A DNA stretch of 64,000 nucleotides from Onchocerca volvulus (GCA_000499405.2 HG738137.1:7750001-7814000); one strand, 5' to 3'. Counted from the first letter of the stretch, positions 50,401-63,043 are shown. Notes: generated by a model not told the origin, from the sequence alone. Numbers and translations are program-made.

Positions 50401-53400
50401 CTCATCGAATGAAACTCTGAAATTATAAAAAAAAATTCAATTTCGTGAGATTTTAAAGATTTAGAATTTTAAAATAATCCATTTACACTAGCTTACTCTA
50501 ACAATTAATGTACAAAAAGAAAAAAAAAAAAAACCACCTCAATGATTTGTTATAAGTAACATCATCCATCACCCAGTATTGCAACAATAATATGCACTAC
50601 TAACTATCCATACTATTCTATAACTTTAAAGTGAGATAATCGGATTATGCAAATTATTTTGAGATTGATCTTCGATAAATTTGTATATTGCAAACATCAC
50701 AGGTAGATGATGTTTTTTGATCAAAATACTCTTCATTATTTTTGTTCTCTTTATTTAACAATCTATTGTTTGATAATTTTTTGAATAATTTCTCCAATCT
50801 AAGAGACTTATTTTAATAGCCAGTCAGATCTCAGTGAAACATTCGAAATGATAAATTGCTTATGGTTACCTTTCACTGCATTACTTTCTAATCATAAACA
50901 CAACTAATTAACAATATATTATGTTGACAAATGATAGTACTTTTTGAGCTTTTTCTTCCCGAAATGACCGAACAATTTGCGCATGATGAATAATCGCCAA
51001 AAGAATAATCGTGATTTTGACAAAATTTACTGAGAATCACTATTTGTGGCTAAAAGTTGAAGTTTTTGAAATTTGAAAAAGATATGATGCTAAAGTACCG
51101 CGGAGAAAAAAACACGCTCAGAACAACTCCAAATGAGAAAGGAGAGGAAAGAGGAAAAAAATATATGAAATTAAAGGAAGAAAATTAAGTCAATTAAATT
51201 AACTGAAATTAATCAACTTAAATTAGATGAAATCAAGAAGTAAAATGGCAGGAAAAATAATTTATGATCTGAAGTAATTCGAATATATTTCGAATGAGTC
51301 AAAAATTTTTCTGCTTGCTAGCAATAAGTATGCTAACAAATCAAATCAGAAATTTTAAATCGATCGATATTTCATTTTTAAATACACCTTCAAAACTGAT
51401 CAAAGACAGCATTATAATGGTTCTAAATAGAAATAAAAATTTAATACAAAAATGATTAAGAATCGAGTTCTTCATGCAAATTGCTGTTTGTATGGTTGAT
51501 AATAATAATAGTGACAGTAATAATATCTAATAATAATCATTAATAATTATTAACAGTAATAACTGAACTATTGTTAGCACTGTTGACGTCGTACTAATAA
51601 TTAATTACTATAATAATATTAATAACAAAAGGTGAAATTTGAAAGACTAAATGCTAAGAGAAACATGTACATATGCTGCAAACTTTCCTTATAAAATATT
51701 AAACTTCGTGTTCTATCATCACAATATGTAATTATATAAATCATCGGAAAAGAAGTAAAATTCCGTAATGATTTCTTATCATTTTCAAAATTTCGAAATC
51801 TTTGAAAACGAAATATGTCATGCATTATTGATGGCTGTCTGCTGACAACCTTTACTTATCACCATGGATAGAAAGCAAAAAACTTGCTGCTGCCATATAA
51901 ATGAGACTATAATGATCCATATAATGATACTTAGCATTCCTCAAACTGGCACATAACTTTTAATCGGACGGAAAAGTGTTGCTGTCGAAGTTAGCAAAAA
52001 AAAAAAAGAAAGAATTAAAACCAGCTGTCAATAAAATTTATAGTAATCATTCTCAACTGATAACAGCAAGCGAACAGATAGATTTATAATAGAGATTTTT
52101 GTCGTTCTGGAATTGATTTATTTGCTTTGACATTAGCGTATACGCATTCTTACTATGTCCGAAACAAATTAGTCTATTTGAGTGGATCAAACTTCATCTG
52201 AGATGATCGATTCTATTGGATTTGATCCATTCCGTCTGATCGATCAATGAAGAAAGACTTAAAATATCATTAATTGCGGGCAATGAAAAAAGCTATATCG
52301 ATGAACGATTCAAAATATCCTACTTTATTTAATTCCGAACATTAAATTAAAAATACCTACAGAAAAAATTTGTAGTTCAAATTTGAAATGAGATTTGCAA
52401 ATTTGGAGTGAGATTATCAAAATTAGATTTGCATGTTTAGAGTTAAAATAGATAAAATGAATGGTGGGAAGCATGATAAAATAATTACTGCTATTTACTA
52501 ATCCTAGTATAGCACGATGTAAGATAGACTGAGGAGTGGAAAATCATTTGTGAGATAATTTTGAATGTCGTTGCCAGGGTGATGTCATCCGCACTATTCG
52601 TGTGGAAATAATTTACCCAATAATTATTCCTACTTGTTTCACTGAATTTCTTCAGTCTAATTTTGAAGAGTTTTTTCTCTAAAAATGGCCATGCAAATGA
52701 ACTTTTTCTTATGCCTTCTTGTTATCACCATGTCTAACAAAATGACGAAAAAATTTCAATGGCAAGAAAGAAATTAGAAATTTATAAAACTAAATAACAA
52801 CGAGACTGATATCAAAATATCAGATTTAAATATTAAACAAAATAAAGACAACAGCAGTTTAAATTATCCGGTAATCTAATGTGAGCGATATGATATGATA
52901 TTGTTTCGAGTAACAAACAATATATCAAATAAATAGAAAAAAAACGGATGGTAGAATTAAACTGAGATCGAAATAAAGGTTTGCGTTCATGGCCTAATTT
53001 ATCGACCGCTGAATCAATTCATTTTGTTGTTGTAAGAGAGAAATGAAGCAAATTGTTCATTTCTTAGATTTTATCTTCGGATGAAATGAAGAAGCTCTGG
53101 ATAAAAAAATGGGCCAATCTATAGAATAATTAATTTCAAAAGCTCTGAATATAAGCTCCTTTCAGAATTAAAAAATCCCTTGTCAATTATCTGTTGATAC
53201 TATCAGTCATGCAAAAGAATCAATCATTTTTCTTTCTAATTTCGCTTTCTTCATTGAATAAACAATTTATATAAATAAAAATATGAGTGTTCCTGGTTCA
53301 TTTCCACACAACGTTTCACGTTCATCACCGATTGACTTGAAATTTCGACACAACGTTGCATTCGAATAGGCGCCTGTTTAAGGACTTCCGGAGATATTTA

Positions 53401-56400
53401 AGATTTTAAGCAAACGAACATTTGCATTTTTATTTATATAAACTAGCTGGACCGGTCATTGCAAATAAAATAAATTTAATAACATGACAAATTGTTCATG
53501 CAAATAAATCACACTAAGAGAATTAAATGATGTTTAATAAGATTAGAATTAAAATTATTATGATGCATGTTAATAAATGATGTTTATTACGAATTTTAGA
53601 TTAGTCTCGACTAGTACTAAACTATTTACCGAATTCATTCAAACAGACCGCAGTTAGGATATTAGAAGTAATTTTAATTAAAAATTAAAATGTAACAAAG
53701 CAGCAAATGAATAATCTAGTGCGCGACACGACAATATATTTATGCGACACAGAAAAGAGAGATAATATAAATAACTATGACAATTTCGACATCACTTGTG
53801 ACATAATAGGACATGAAGGTGGGAGGAAACAATGACAATAACATATGATTGCATTGTGTTTCTGTTGTACTTGCCTTCTAGTATCGTTTTCCATAAAACT
53901 AGTTTTAAATTTGCATATTTGCTTCTACTCAGATATCTCGTTGCTTGCTGTTATATAAATGTTGGAAACAAAAAAAAAAAAACAATATATTAGTCGCAAA
54001 GAATCGAGCTAGTCTATATGAGTTTTCCAAAATTTTTGGCACTATTTATTGAATCATTCAATTATTTATTTCCACATCAATGCTATCAATTTGATATCAG
54101 TTCTTCAGTATGGGGCGAAACGTCGCATGATATTATTGTAATTAAAAAATGGATAATGATGCAAAAAAGGAATATTTAAATTTGGATAGAAAAATTATTT
54201 ACTACTTATAAAAGTATGAGGAATATTAGTGAATAATAAGCTGCTAAACTTGAAAAGAAGAAAAGAGATAGAAACGATGTCAGATGAGACGATATTCAAA
54301 AAAATTACAAATATTAATTGGGAACTTTTCAGGGTAGAAGATGAACAATAAGATTCGGCAATTTTCTTCCGAAATGTCTCTTTTTAAGTGTAAAAAACAC
54401 ACGACTAGAAGTCATTGGACTGAAAAGTGAAATTTCTCTGCAAACGATAATAAATAAATGTCTCTTTCTGACAATCACTCAACCAACCTCGTAAAAGGGA
54501 AAAGAATGGTAGCAATGGTCTGAAGTCGGACAATTACTTGTCTTGGCGATATACTGTAATTATAAAATCACCGAGCAGTCCAATCTATTTCCTAGCAAGC
54601 AATCATTTTACCATCATTTGCTAACCACTCATTAACCACTGACAGTTGGTAGCCAATATATCACACAAGATGAGGAAGGATGGACGTAGACTATTTTTAA
54701 TCTTTTTTTGGTACAAATCTACTACATTTCGCTAAATTATACGAAATTACATTGCTATTATATTGATTAAATCGAAAATAAACAATTAAAAATCTATTTA
54801 GATGTGTCATCGCCAACAACCGACTGACAAAATTAAATTGTCACAACGAATCGCAAAACAATGAATTGATCGATAAGTAGACAATCCTCTAATGGTGGGG
54901 TTGATGTAGTGAGCGGTTGACCAGCTGATCAGCTCGACTATCACAAAATCTATTAGATATATCGTCTACCCTCATCAATCTATCTATCCCTTCAAATTTA
55001 ATCCATTAAGCCATCTATCTAAGCCGACTATATTAATGATTAGCAATGCGCGAAATGAACAGGCAGCAGAGACATATACCACTTAAACACACCAACTATT
55101 AATACAACGATATTTCCGTTCAAATCCTACCTAACTGCTGTAATTATCGATTATGAACCTGAAAATTGGGATAGAAATAATAATTGGTAAAAATTCAGTC
55201 GGATAAAATTTGAAAAAATTCAATCACGTATTATAGTTCATAGCTTTTCAAGTTTGATAATTATATGCAGTGTAGAAATGACAATGATAAGGTAGTTCTT
55301 ACAAGTGATAACAATGCATCCCATCTGATAAAAAGATAGTGATCTGAGATGTTCTACTGTACGCCTTTTAGAGGCAAAATCTGATTTATGAGAAGAATTT
55401 GCACGAAAACAACTTTGTGCAAATTGTATGCATACTGAGAGCAATGCACTGACAGCTGGCAAATTTTCTGGCTTCTCGGTGACATAATCGATCCTGTGGA
55501 ATAGCCAATGGACATATGTAAGAGGATGAGAACCCCTGGCTTATATTCTTGACTCTCGACTCTTCGAAGATACCAGGCAGTGTCGTTTTGCCATGAAGAT
55601 TCGATATATAGGGAATTCGGAGCAATCATGCTATAATACTTCTTGGATAGCAATAGTTTTCGTCAGCTAATTTTGTAGAAGTAAGCTAAATACTTCTCTT
55701 TTTTGAAATTGAAATTCTAGAAATGTAACAAAATTGAGTAAGTTGAAAAATGAATAATCGATTTTTAGGGAAATTCTGATAAGAGAATAAGTGCCCAGTT
55801 GATGGGAATATTTTTGTAAACATTGCAAATGTGTAATTAAGTATTTCAGAGTTGAAAATGAGTGTAACAAATGATTTAACTAACAAACATCTAACTGACG
55901 TGAATTGCCAGTAAATTGATTGATGAAGAAATGAAATTATTACTTCAGGAGCAAGATTAAGAAGTCGCTATAAAACAACTGAATAATCAATAAGAGCTGA
56001 AATTTGAATTCAATTTCCGGAACTATTCTAGCTTTTAAATAGCACTTTTTGCTTATGTTATTATATCAGTCTGAGAATTGTCAAATGCTTATTGCGCTGA
56101 AATTTTCAACAAATTTAAATTCATATTTGTTTACATGTAAATCTAATTTTGAATCAGGTATGTGGTTGAGATTAAATTATGATAAATAAGAGGGCTTGTT
56201 TACTATTTCAGATAGAAAACGCGGTGAAATTACTGTAATTCCTATAGTAAAGACGTAAGAGAAAATGGTGTAGAGAGTAAATATTATGATATCAGGTGTA
56301 AATATTATACATCTTCAGGATGAGACACAAAATCAGGACATTGGGGTAATAATATCATCTAACATATAGCATAAACAGATATTAGAGAAGGAATAATTTC

Positions 56401-59400
56401 GAAAAACAATCTTATCGATTCATTTGAAATCGTATTTTCATTTTGAAATGAATTATTAGCGAAGTTTGCATCTAATACCTTTTGAAAATTAAAAGAATTT
56501 ATTAAAAGAATTAGTTTTAAAATTATGTTATAAAAAAGTGATTCAGAAAATTCGAAAATGGCAAAGATAAGCGGTAGTTAAAAATCAAAAAAGTCAATCA
56601 GTTGTTTCTTCGTTTTTCGTCATCCTTACCTTCAAATTAAGTAAAGATTGGATTTCAATGATTCAGAAGTCGGAAAGATGAAAAAAAAATTCACTGAAAA
56701 ATTCAATTCAGAAAGACATGGATTCACTGTCTACGAGTTTCGCGAGCTTACTCCTTGCGAAAACCTTAAAAGAGTTCTTTTTTTTTAACAAAAGAAAAAA
56801 AAATTTCTAAAATCATTTGAATTAGAAGAACTATGCTGTTCCCTTTTGCAGTGAGACTGCTTTAAAATGAGCCAACAACATACAATGGGAAGTTGCAAGA
56901 ACGGAAAGCCTAGGCTGATTTTCTATATTTTCAAGTGCATGCTTGGTAAAAAGAATGGAAATAAAATGATGAGAAAACTAATTTAAACTGATCGAAAATG
57001 TTCCAAAAATGACTCTTAAATGGATGCATTTGTCGGAAAAAATCATATACAATCAAAATGAAGAAAACTATTTGGCTTTGCATGTTTTCAGACCTGTTTC
57101 GAGCAATGTTAATTCTTTAATTTTAAATTCACTTTAAGGCTATTTGAACTTTTTGAACGGAACAGGCCTTGCCGATCGTTAGAAGTTTCCGTTATTTTTT
57201 GACCTGAAATGATAACTAGCTTTTGTGGCCTATGTATATGAGAATATGCGATGTATGCATGTGCGTATGTATGTATATATGTATGCCATGTACATATGTG
57301 TGTGTGTGTGTGAACAGACACACACACATATACATGGGCATACATATATACATACATACATACATACATGTATGTGTTGTGTGTTTATGTATATGTCTGA
57401 TATGTGTATATTTGTGTGTGTCAATTGTTTGTATATGCGTATGTATATATGTGTGCATGTATATGTATGTGTGACATTTTCAATCTTTTTCAGCTGCATA
57501 GTTGATTTTTCCCACAAAAAACCTGTTTGGCTGCTGCTGTGATCTCTGAAAGGAACTATCGCCTAATTACTGTTAATTAATTCTTCCATGCAGAATTTCA
57601 TGCCGCATTTCAAGTGATGTTATCAGTGTTATCAGTAAGTAGTAATTCACGTTCATTCATTGCCCTATTCAATGTCTACAATCCATTTTATAAAACGTAG
57701 TGAAATGAAATACTAAAAATATTCTTTTTTAGAACAAATCTTCAAAAAGTCAACATTCACATGAAATGAAATTCTAAAGGAAAAAGTTTCAGTAAAATTA
57801 ACTAATGATAGAAGACAAAGCGATGTCAGATAGATAAATGCGGCAAAGTTAATGAAATTCGACATTGAAGTTTCAACTCTCTTCGTGCTAGGAAACTTTC
57901 AAGCTGATGTCGAGATCAGACTTAAGAGATATATGGTAAAGTAGATACATCATTACAATGTCACTTAATTGCTTATAAACAAACGAAGTGATAATTCAGA
58001 AAGAAAACTCCTTTTTTTCAATTTTAATCTCCAAATTAATGAAAGAAAAAAAAGAAATTTCAACAAGAATGTAAAAGAAATAAATAAAAATGCTACGTGC
58101 AATTTACCACTAGAGCAATTTAGGGTGATATTATGCATATGTAAACATACCTGTTTACATTTTAATGCACGTATGCGACACACAAACTAATCTGACATTG
58201 CCGTTTAATTATTAATGTAAGAGATGGAAATGAACACGCGAAGAATAACGAATAATAAGTAATGGGTATTGCTATTTGTATTTATGTTTATGTTTACATT
58301 TCTATTTCTCTGATTCATTTAGCCATTTCAAAATCCATCATCATGGATGCACGTATCCATCATTTAATGCACGTATCATCATTTAATGCACGTATTCCGC
58401 TAATTCACTTTTCTAAGTTTGTGCTCCTGCTCAATTGTTTGAAATTGCTGTCACTTCGCATGTTCATATGTGACAAGAGCAGAGAGAATTGATGATAAAG
58501 ACAGTAATGCTCATTACGAGGAAAGTAAGAGATGATAGGAAGAGAATATTCAGGTATGAAATATCCAGGTAAATAGGGATAGATAGCTTCAGGTAAACAA
58601 CCATTTCAAACGAATTGTTCCATTTGAATGGAATGGAGAGAATTAATGGAAGAATTAAAACCCATAATGGAAAATGTGAGAGATTGGATGTGAGGAGTAA
58701 AAGGAAAGAGAATGGATACAGTAAAGAGTTGACAACTGAGGGAAAGAAAGAGGTCATCCGAGGACATCACCCCGGGATAGGGCAAAGAATGTCAATATTG
58801 CATGTATCGGTCATGCATTGAATGAATAATAATTCCTTGGAGTTGCAGAGACAAGATGGAAATTAATTGGAAATAGGAAAAATGCTGATATATTTCAATA
58901 TACTTCTTTCTTTTGGCTCAACCCAGATGCCTAAATTAAAAAGAGAAAAATGGCCAGTTCTCTTGGCCAATTTTCCCTTCCTATTTAGAACCCTTTCGAG
59001 ACTGTAGTTTCATTCAGGGATCATCAAGTAAGGCTACCGACTGCAATTATTTTCTATTTCTAGTTTCTCGTAAATGACAAAAAAATAAATTTTTCCGTCG
59101 ATCAAAAGTTAATTGAGATCACGATTGTCCAAGAAAGTTATATGTTTCCGAAACATTTTGAAGATATATTTCGCCCACTACTTAATTATTAATTCATTTC
59201 ATTAAATCATATTAAATAAATTCCTCTTTACTATAATTCCTTTTTACTCGGAAAGATCACAACCTTCTAATAAAGTTGTTGTCTCGGAAACATTTAAGTA
59301 ATAAACATATACCTAATTATTCAGTCCACTTTATTAAATTATATTCATTGAATAAATACTTTTTTACTACAATCCCTTTTTACTTGCACTATTCATATGT

Positions 59401-59642
59401 AAGGTACATTAATTTGATTGCTACGATTGAATAAAATTTCAAAATTTCTTTTTTTGTCTATAATTTTCAAATCTATAGACAAACTTTAATCAAATTCAAG
59501 TTTTCCAATGAATTATAGGTAGTAAAAAAGACGAAGCTAACCTTTTGTGATTGATTGGTCGTGTTTCGGTTAAATTTGATGGTGTAAATTTGGTAATTGC
59601 AACAGCCATTGCAGGTGGCACTGCTCGGTTATCAGCAGCCAT
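38407..59642 (-). CDS. CaaX-terminated, probably farnesylated and palmitoylated protein of unknown family
   Basis: Four exons join in phase: 59642-59542, 39876-39739, 39504-39338 and 38600-38407, giving 199 residues. The protein is Pro/Ser/Thr-rich and looks mostly disordered. It starts MAADNRAVPPAMAVAI. The most ordered stretch, in the middle, reads ALIKRVKNELTDNPFRPDES then LFHEVDPIVEAYK. It ends KKKCGCCNLQ. CNLQ fits a CaaX box with Gln last, which favours farnesyltransferase. The upstream KKKCGC supplies a basic patch and cysteines for palmitoylation, so plasma-membrane attachment is likely. The tail layout resembles paralemmins, but homology is not established. TGA directly precedes the ATG in frame. 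The first join spans about 19.7 kb; it is supported only by matching phase (2) and good splice sites, so the three 3' exons are surer than exon one. Other exons may exist in the long intron. Confidence 0.55.
40966..41086. repeat. CA-rich microsatellite
   Basis: CA repeats mixed with ACATACA and GACACACA units. They give a Cys/Val/Tyr-rich artefact ORF on the minus strand. Confidence 0.9.
41170..41506 (-). CDS. Possible small two-exon gene, 67 residues, Cys/basic-rich
   Basis: Exon one (41506-41469) encodes MIARLIKLKRAR and ends at a GTAAGC donor in phase 2. Exon two (41335-41170) follows a TTATTTTAG acceptor and reads SCFLCRFCKSFKPRKNAMVS then DRVELANVQDTANSTMRL before TAA. The phases match and the intron has consensus ends. 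An in-frame TAA lies upstream of the ATG. The N-terminal half is strongly basic with three Cys and could be membrane-associated through palmitoylation; this is inference. It lies on the same strand inside the CaaX gene's long intron, so it could be an alternative first exon set, but its end does not splice in phase to 39876 at a good site. The opposite strand of exon two is also open. Confidence 0.35.
42705..42736. repeat. Telomere-like degenerate hexamers
   Basis: Read on the minus strand the segment is CTAGGC-TTAGGT-CTAGGC-CCTAGG, close to four copies of the nematode telomeric unit TTAGGC. A similar short GCCTAGCCTAG string is at about 7317-7332. Confidence 0.5.
42900..43140. other. GC-richer island, nature unknown
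   Basis: This segment stands out from its AT-rich surroundings, with GCAGCTGCAGCTGC, GGCCGTTCACTCGCC and a CACTGCACTGCACTAC run. Both strands have ORFs (138 codons minus at 43127-42711, 79 codons plus at 42905-43144), but neither resembles a protein and the ends are low-complexity. A promoter or untranslated exon of the flanking CaaX gene is possible. Confidence 0.3.
43201..43315. repeat. Minisatellite with GATATCGCG units of about 24 bp
   Basis: Units of the form GAGACAAGATATCGCGRCTCYGA appear at about 43215, 43239, 43261 and 43296, with a partial one at 43201. The unit contains GATATC and CGCG palindromes and is far richer in CpG than the surrounding sequence. Confidence 0.85.
48032..48170. 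mobile_element. Fold-back (MITE-like) element
   Basis: GTAATGTTGTGATTAGTT at 48032-48049 is repeated in perfect inverted form (AACTAATCACAACATTAC) at 48153-48170, with weaker inner pairing (TCTTCAGGGAAGAAATC against GATCTTTCCCTAAC). The whole is about 140 bp with no coding capacity, as for a non-autonomous DNA transposon. No clear target-site duplication was identified. Confidence 0.6.
48996..49075 (-). mobile_element. Fragment of the TATATAAATAAAAATG interspersed family
   Basis: It starts CCAGCTAATTTATATAAATAA, the reverse complement of the right end of the 53.3-kb copy, and continues with CATTTGTTCAGAATCTTAAA and CTCCGAAAGTTCTTAAAC, shared with the 62.8-kb copy. It is truncated after about 80 bp. 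Confidence 0.6.
53266..53457 (+). mobile_element. Copy of the TATATAAATAAAAATG interspersed family
   Basis: It runs from TTTATATAAATAAAAATATG to CATTTTTATTTATATAAACT followed by AGCTGGACCGG. The interior carries ACACAACGTTGCATTCGAAT, AGGCGCCTGTTTAAGGACTT and CCGGAGATATTTAAGATTTT, shared with the other copies. The inverted ends (ATATAAATAAAAAT) are clear. Length is about 190 bp. Confidence 0.7.
55354..55629 (-). other. 91-codon ORF of unknown nature
   Basis: The frame from ATG 55629 reads MIAPNSLYIESSWQNDTAWY and stays open to TAG at 55354, in an interval of normal base mix rather than AT-rich repeats. A second minus-strand frame is also open across most of it. A TATTATAG acceptor precedes the ATG by one base. 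No domain or family was recognised and no partner exon was found, so a decayed gene or chance ORF is equally possible. Confidence 0.2.
57236..57475. repeat. TG/TA and ATAC-rich microsatellite
   Basis: Mixed TATG, TGTG, ACAC and CATA repeats. The overlapping long ORFs on both strands (Tyr/Val/Cys or Thr/His-rich) are artefacts of this composition. Confidence 0.9.
58341..58396. repeat. Short tandem repeat of ATCATTTAATGCACGTAT
   Basis: Two full copies and one partial copy of an 18-19 bp unit containing ATGCACGTAT lie in a row. Confidence 0.8.
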
Positions 59643-62600
59643 TCAGAAAAGTGCAGTAGTTTAGCAAAAATTTAGTAAATTTCAATTAGGAGCAAATGTG
59701 TAAAGATAAAAATAGTACAGATATAAATAGTGCAATAATTAAAATGAATAACAGTGATAAGATTGATAGCAGCAACAAAATCAGGTAGTCAAAATTCGAA
59801 TTAATAATAGTGTTTGATTTTTAGTAATGGAAGTATACAATATTTCAAGGAAATTTTTTTCTGAGGTTTCCGAATATCCTTGTCAGCTTGAAATCTTTTC
59901 TTTTCAATTTTTAAAATTTTCAAAAACGTTTTAATATCACCGTTATTACATTGAAGTATGAATCATTCTTATCCGTATGGAAACTGAAAATATTATCTTT
60001 TAGACAGCAGATATCCCTTTCATCCTTAAAATATAAACAATAAAATCGGAAATGAAAAAAGTGCAAAGACATCAATATTGAGCTTTCTTTGCTTTATCAT
60101 ATCATTTGTCATTAATTATTTGGAAAATCTTTGCTTACAAAATGGAAAACATCATTCTTCAATCAGTTCCAAATGAGAACCAAACGACAAATTTGCTTTT
60201 TTATCAATCTGGAACATCTAATAATCTAAATAAAGAGAATTTTAGAGCACTTTTAGTCTCAATTTATAATAATTAAAGAGTCATACTTTTTCATTTCGTT
60301 TAACAAAGCTAATTTAATATAGATAAGCTTCATTTGATTAGAGACAAAGAGGAGAAAAAAAAAGAATGGTAATCAATAGTGACAAGCATGAAATAGTAAG
60401 TATGGAGCATTAATCATACTTAAGTTCTAATATTAAAATGATTTATAAGTATCTATGTTCTCATCTGCTATATTAGTTATAACTTAAACTTTGTCATCGT
60501 TATTCTACTTCCTGTAATTGTGATAACTGTTACTAAATGATTACGATTACAATCATGATTGCTCCGTGCTGATGATTATTGATCGATTTAAAACTTTTTA
60601 GCTTCGATCAGAAAAGTCAATTTAAAGTGATCTAAAAGAAGAGCATGTAGAAAACACTTTAGAAGTGATCTCAGAATACTATTAAAAGATGGGATTTTGC
60701 CAGAACAATAGGAAATGATATGAGCCTTAGCATTAGTAGATAAGGAAAAGGAATGGATAAGCCAAGCAACGAACGAAAGAATAAATGAAAATGTAAAGCT
60801 TGTGAGAAAGCAAATCAATAGAGAACAGTAGTATAGTGCTCTAAAGTTAAGGCTAAGGTATCTAAAAGCCCTTAGAATGTACTAGACCGTTGGAATGATG
60901 TAAATAAAAATTCCAATAGAGCAAAGGCTTGCTACTCAAAAACTGTTATTCATTATAAATTACCAATTAAATCTAACATTCATTAGAAAAACAGAAAAAA
61001 ACTCGGTTGGTATTACTTAAAATCTGAAATATATATAGGCAAATGCACATAAATTTAGCAAATCATATTTTTTATCAGTAATAAATATATTTCAGTATAT
61101 CAGTACATCAGTGTATCAGTATATCAGTTTATTTCTTGTGCTATTTACAGGTCTTAAATATCTGATGGGTGGATAGTATTTGAAGTATCTTTCGATAGAT
61201 TGATTCTAATGTACCCCGAGACATACAAAAGTTTTTGCAATAAAGGTCATTAAAAATACTTAGCTCATCCAAAAAGCAAAATTTTGAATTATTTTACTAT
61301 AAAATAGATAAGTCAGGCGTATTGTATTCTACATAAAAAAAAAGAAAAAAAAAAAAAAAAAAAAGATACCTTTAATTCCTTCTCTGCATCTATTCTATTG
61401 AAGGTCAAGGTCAAACACGTGCCATCAATTAGCGCAGCAAGCGAAAATAAAATTTCGAATATTGATATTTTTGTGAGGCAGTTAAAAATACTATTCATTA
61501 CTAACAATTTTTCCACATACCCATTTAGATTCTCCTTTTCACTTTGCATAGCAACAATTTGAAAATATATAGATGATATGTACTGAGACCTATCTCATAA
61601 TTAAGTTTAAAAATAGAATTTCGAAAATGGATTCACATTAGTAAAAATAGGCCTGAATTTCTACCCAATCATTGATTCTTACAGAAAACTTTTCCTTAAC
61701 TTCAATTTAAGATTGGCGGCTGTAGCAGTAATACAAAATAAAATATACATATTAGCTTCAAAATAAACAAAAATACCGGGCTTAATATAACTAAAATAAA
61801 ATGAGAAAGTTAATTACACTTTTTTTTTTGTGAAAATATAGAAATAAAAGAAATTTAGTCTTTGGTATGGATAATATGAATTACGAATGGAGCAAGTGGG
61901 AAGTAATATTCGAAAACAAAATAAATCAGGTGAAATTTAATTCAATGAACGGATCAAAAATCAATAATTTGTTGAGGAATGAAAAATAGCTGGCAATGGA
62001 CTTCCATTTAATTATCTAGATCATATTATCCCGTTTCAAATCGTTTTATTATTTAAATTAATTTTATCTCATTCCATCCTATTTTATTCGTCCAACATTT
62101 ATGTTTATCTTGTTTCCATCCTACTTTGTTTTATCATACTTCATAATGTTTCAATTTGAATATTTCATTTCATTTCTTCGAGAGTTTAATTCACAACACG
62201 TAAAAGATAACAAAATTATCGCTATTTTAAAAAATTTTTGAAAAGAAAAATTATGCGAAATTTCACCGTCAGACAAATGTGATATTGAACAGTAATTAGT
62301 TGTATGATTTTTGATCAGATATGTCTAGAATTGATATCAAAAAATAGTGAAAACTATCTTTATGAAGCCATAATCAATGCAGTGGAAATGCATATTCAGA
62401 AATAAATTTTTCCGTAGGCATCGATGAATGCACGCAATATTATTTTTACAAGACTTCAAAAAAAAAACAGAGAAAAATAAATGATCGATCGAACGAAATT
62501 CAATTACGTTCGACTGATCATTTCCATAAATGAGCAGTTTTAACTGATTTGATTTAATATAATGATGCAGATCTGTCAAATCTTTCAATTTCTATCAAAA

Positions 62601-62819
62601 AACTTTATAACGAACGAGAATAAGGTATTGAGATTAAGCTATAAATATATCCCTAAAGAAAAAGATTGAGCTGTTTCTAATTTACAAGAAAAGAAGTATC
62701 AGAACAAAGAATCAATCGAATTTCCTACTTTTCAAGGAAAATCTTCAATTTCATTAAAAAATTGTTTAAAAATGAAAGCTATTATGGAAAATTTTATGGC
62801 TGAAAAATTTGAATAATCA
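59643..62819. other. Upstream flank of the CaaX gene, no gene seen
   Basis: AT-rich sequence with poly-A runs and a TATCAGTA-type degenerate repeat at about 61086-61130. The ORFs are short and lack splice context. No consensus TTTCAG acceptor was seen close to the CaaX start codon. Confidence 0.5.
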
Positions 62820-63043
62820 CTAGTTGGACCGGACCACGGCTTCGTGGTCTATATAAATAAAAATATAAATGTTGTTTGTTCAAAATCTTAAATCTCCGAA
62901 AGTTCTTAAATATGCGTTTTATCTATATAAAAACACGCCCTATTCGAATGCAACATTGTGCCAGAGTTATAAATTAATCGCTGAAGAATTTGAAATGTTG
63001 TATCAAAAGCCACAACGAACATTTACATTTTTATTTATATCGA
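62820..63043 (-). mobile_element. Non-autonomous Helitron-like element
   Basis: Read on the minus strand, the 224-bp element begins TCGATATAAATAAAAATGTA at 63043. It ends with a perfect hairpin (GACCACG, loop AAGC, CGTGGTC at 62849-62832), then CGGTCCAA and terminal CTAG at 62823-62820. The base before the 5' TC is A and the base after CTAG is T. These are the known Helitron features: 5' TC, a 3' hairpin about 10 bases before CTRR, insertion between A and T, and no target duplication. It also has subterminal inverted repeats (TATATAAATAAAAAT at one end, ATTTTTATTTATATA at the other), so it may belong to the Helentron-type branch. No Rep/helicase is encoded, so it would depend on a helper. The plus-strand ORF across it is not a gene. 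Confidence 0.65.

Larger units (their letters stand above)
39877..59541 (-). other. Putative 19.7-kb first intron of the CaaX gene
   Basis: No exon with matching phase was found here for the CaaX gene. The interval holds a possible nested small gene (41170-41506), CA/TG microsatellites, telomere-like hexamers (42705-42735), a 24-bp minisatellite (43201-43315), repeat-family copies at 49.0 and 53.3 kb, a fold-back element at 48.03-48.17 kb and an unexplained ORF at 55354-55629. The rest is featureless AT-rich sequence. It may contain exons or genes I could not see. Confidence 0.4.

Noticed and set aside
57109..57542. Several overlapping ORFs of 80-105 codons on both strands
   Set aside because: All come from one TG/TA microsatellite and have mirror-image compositions.
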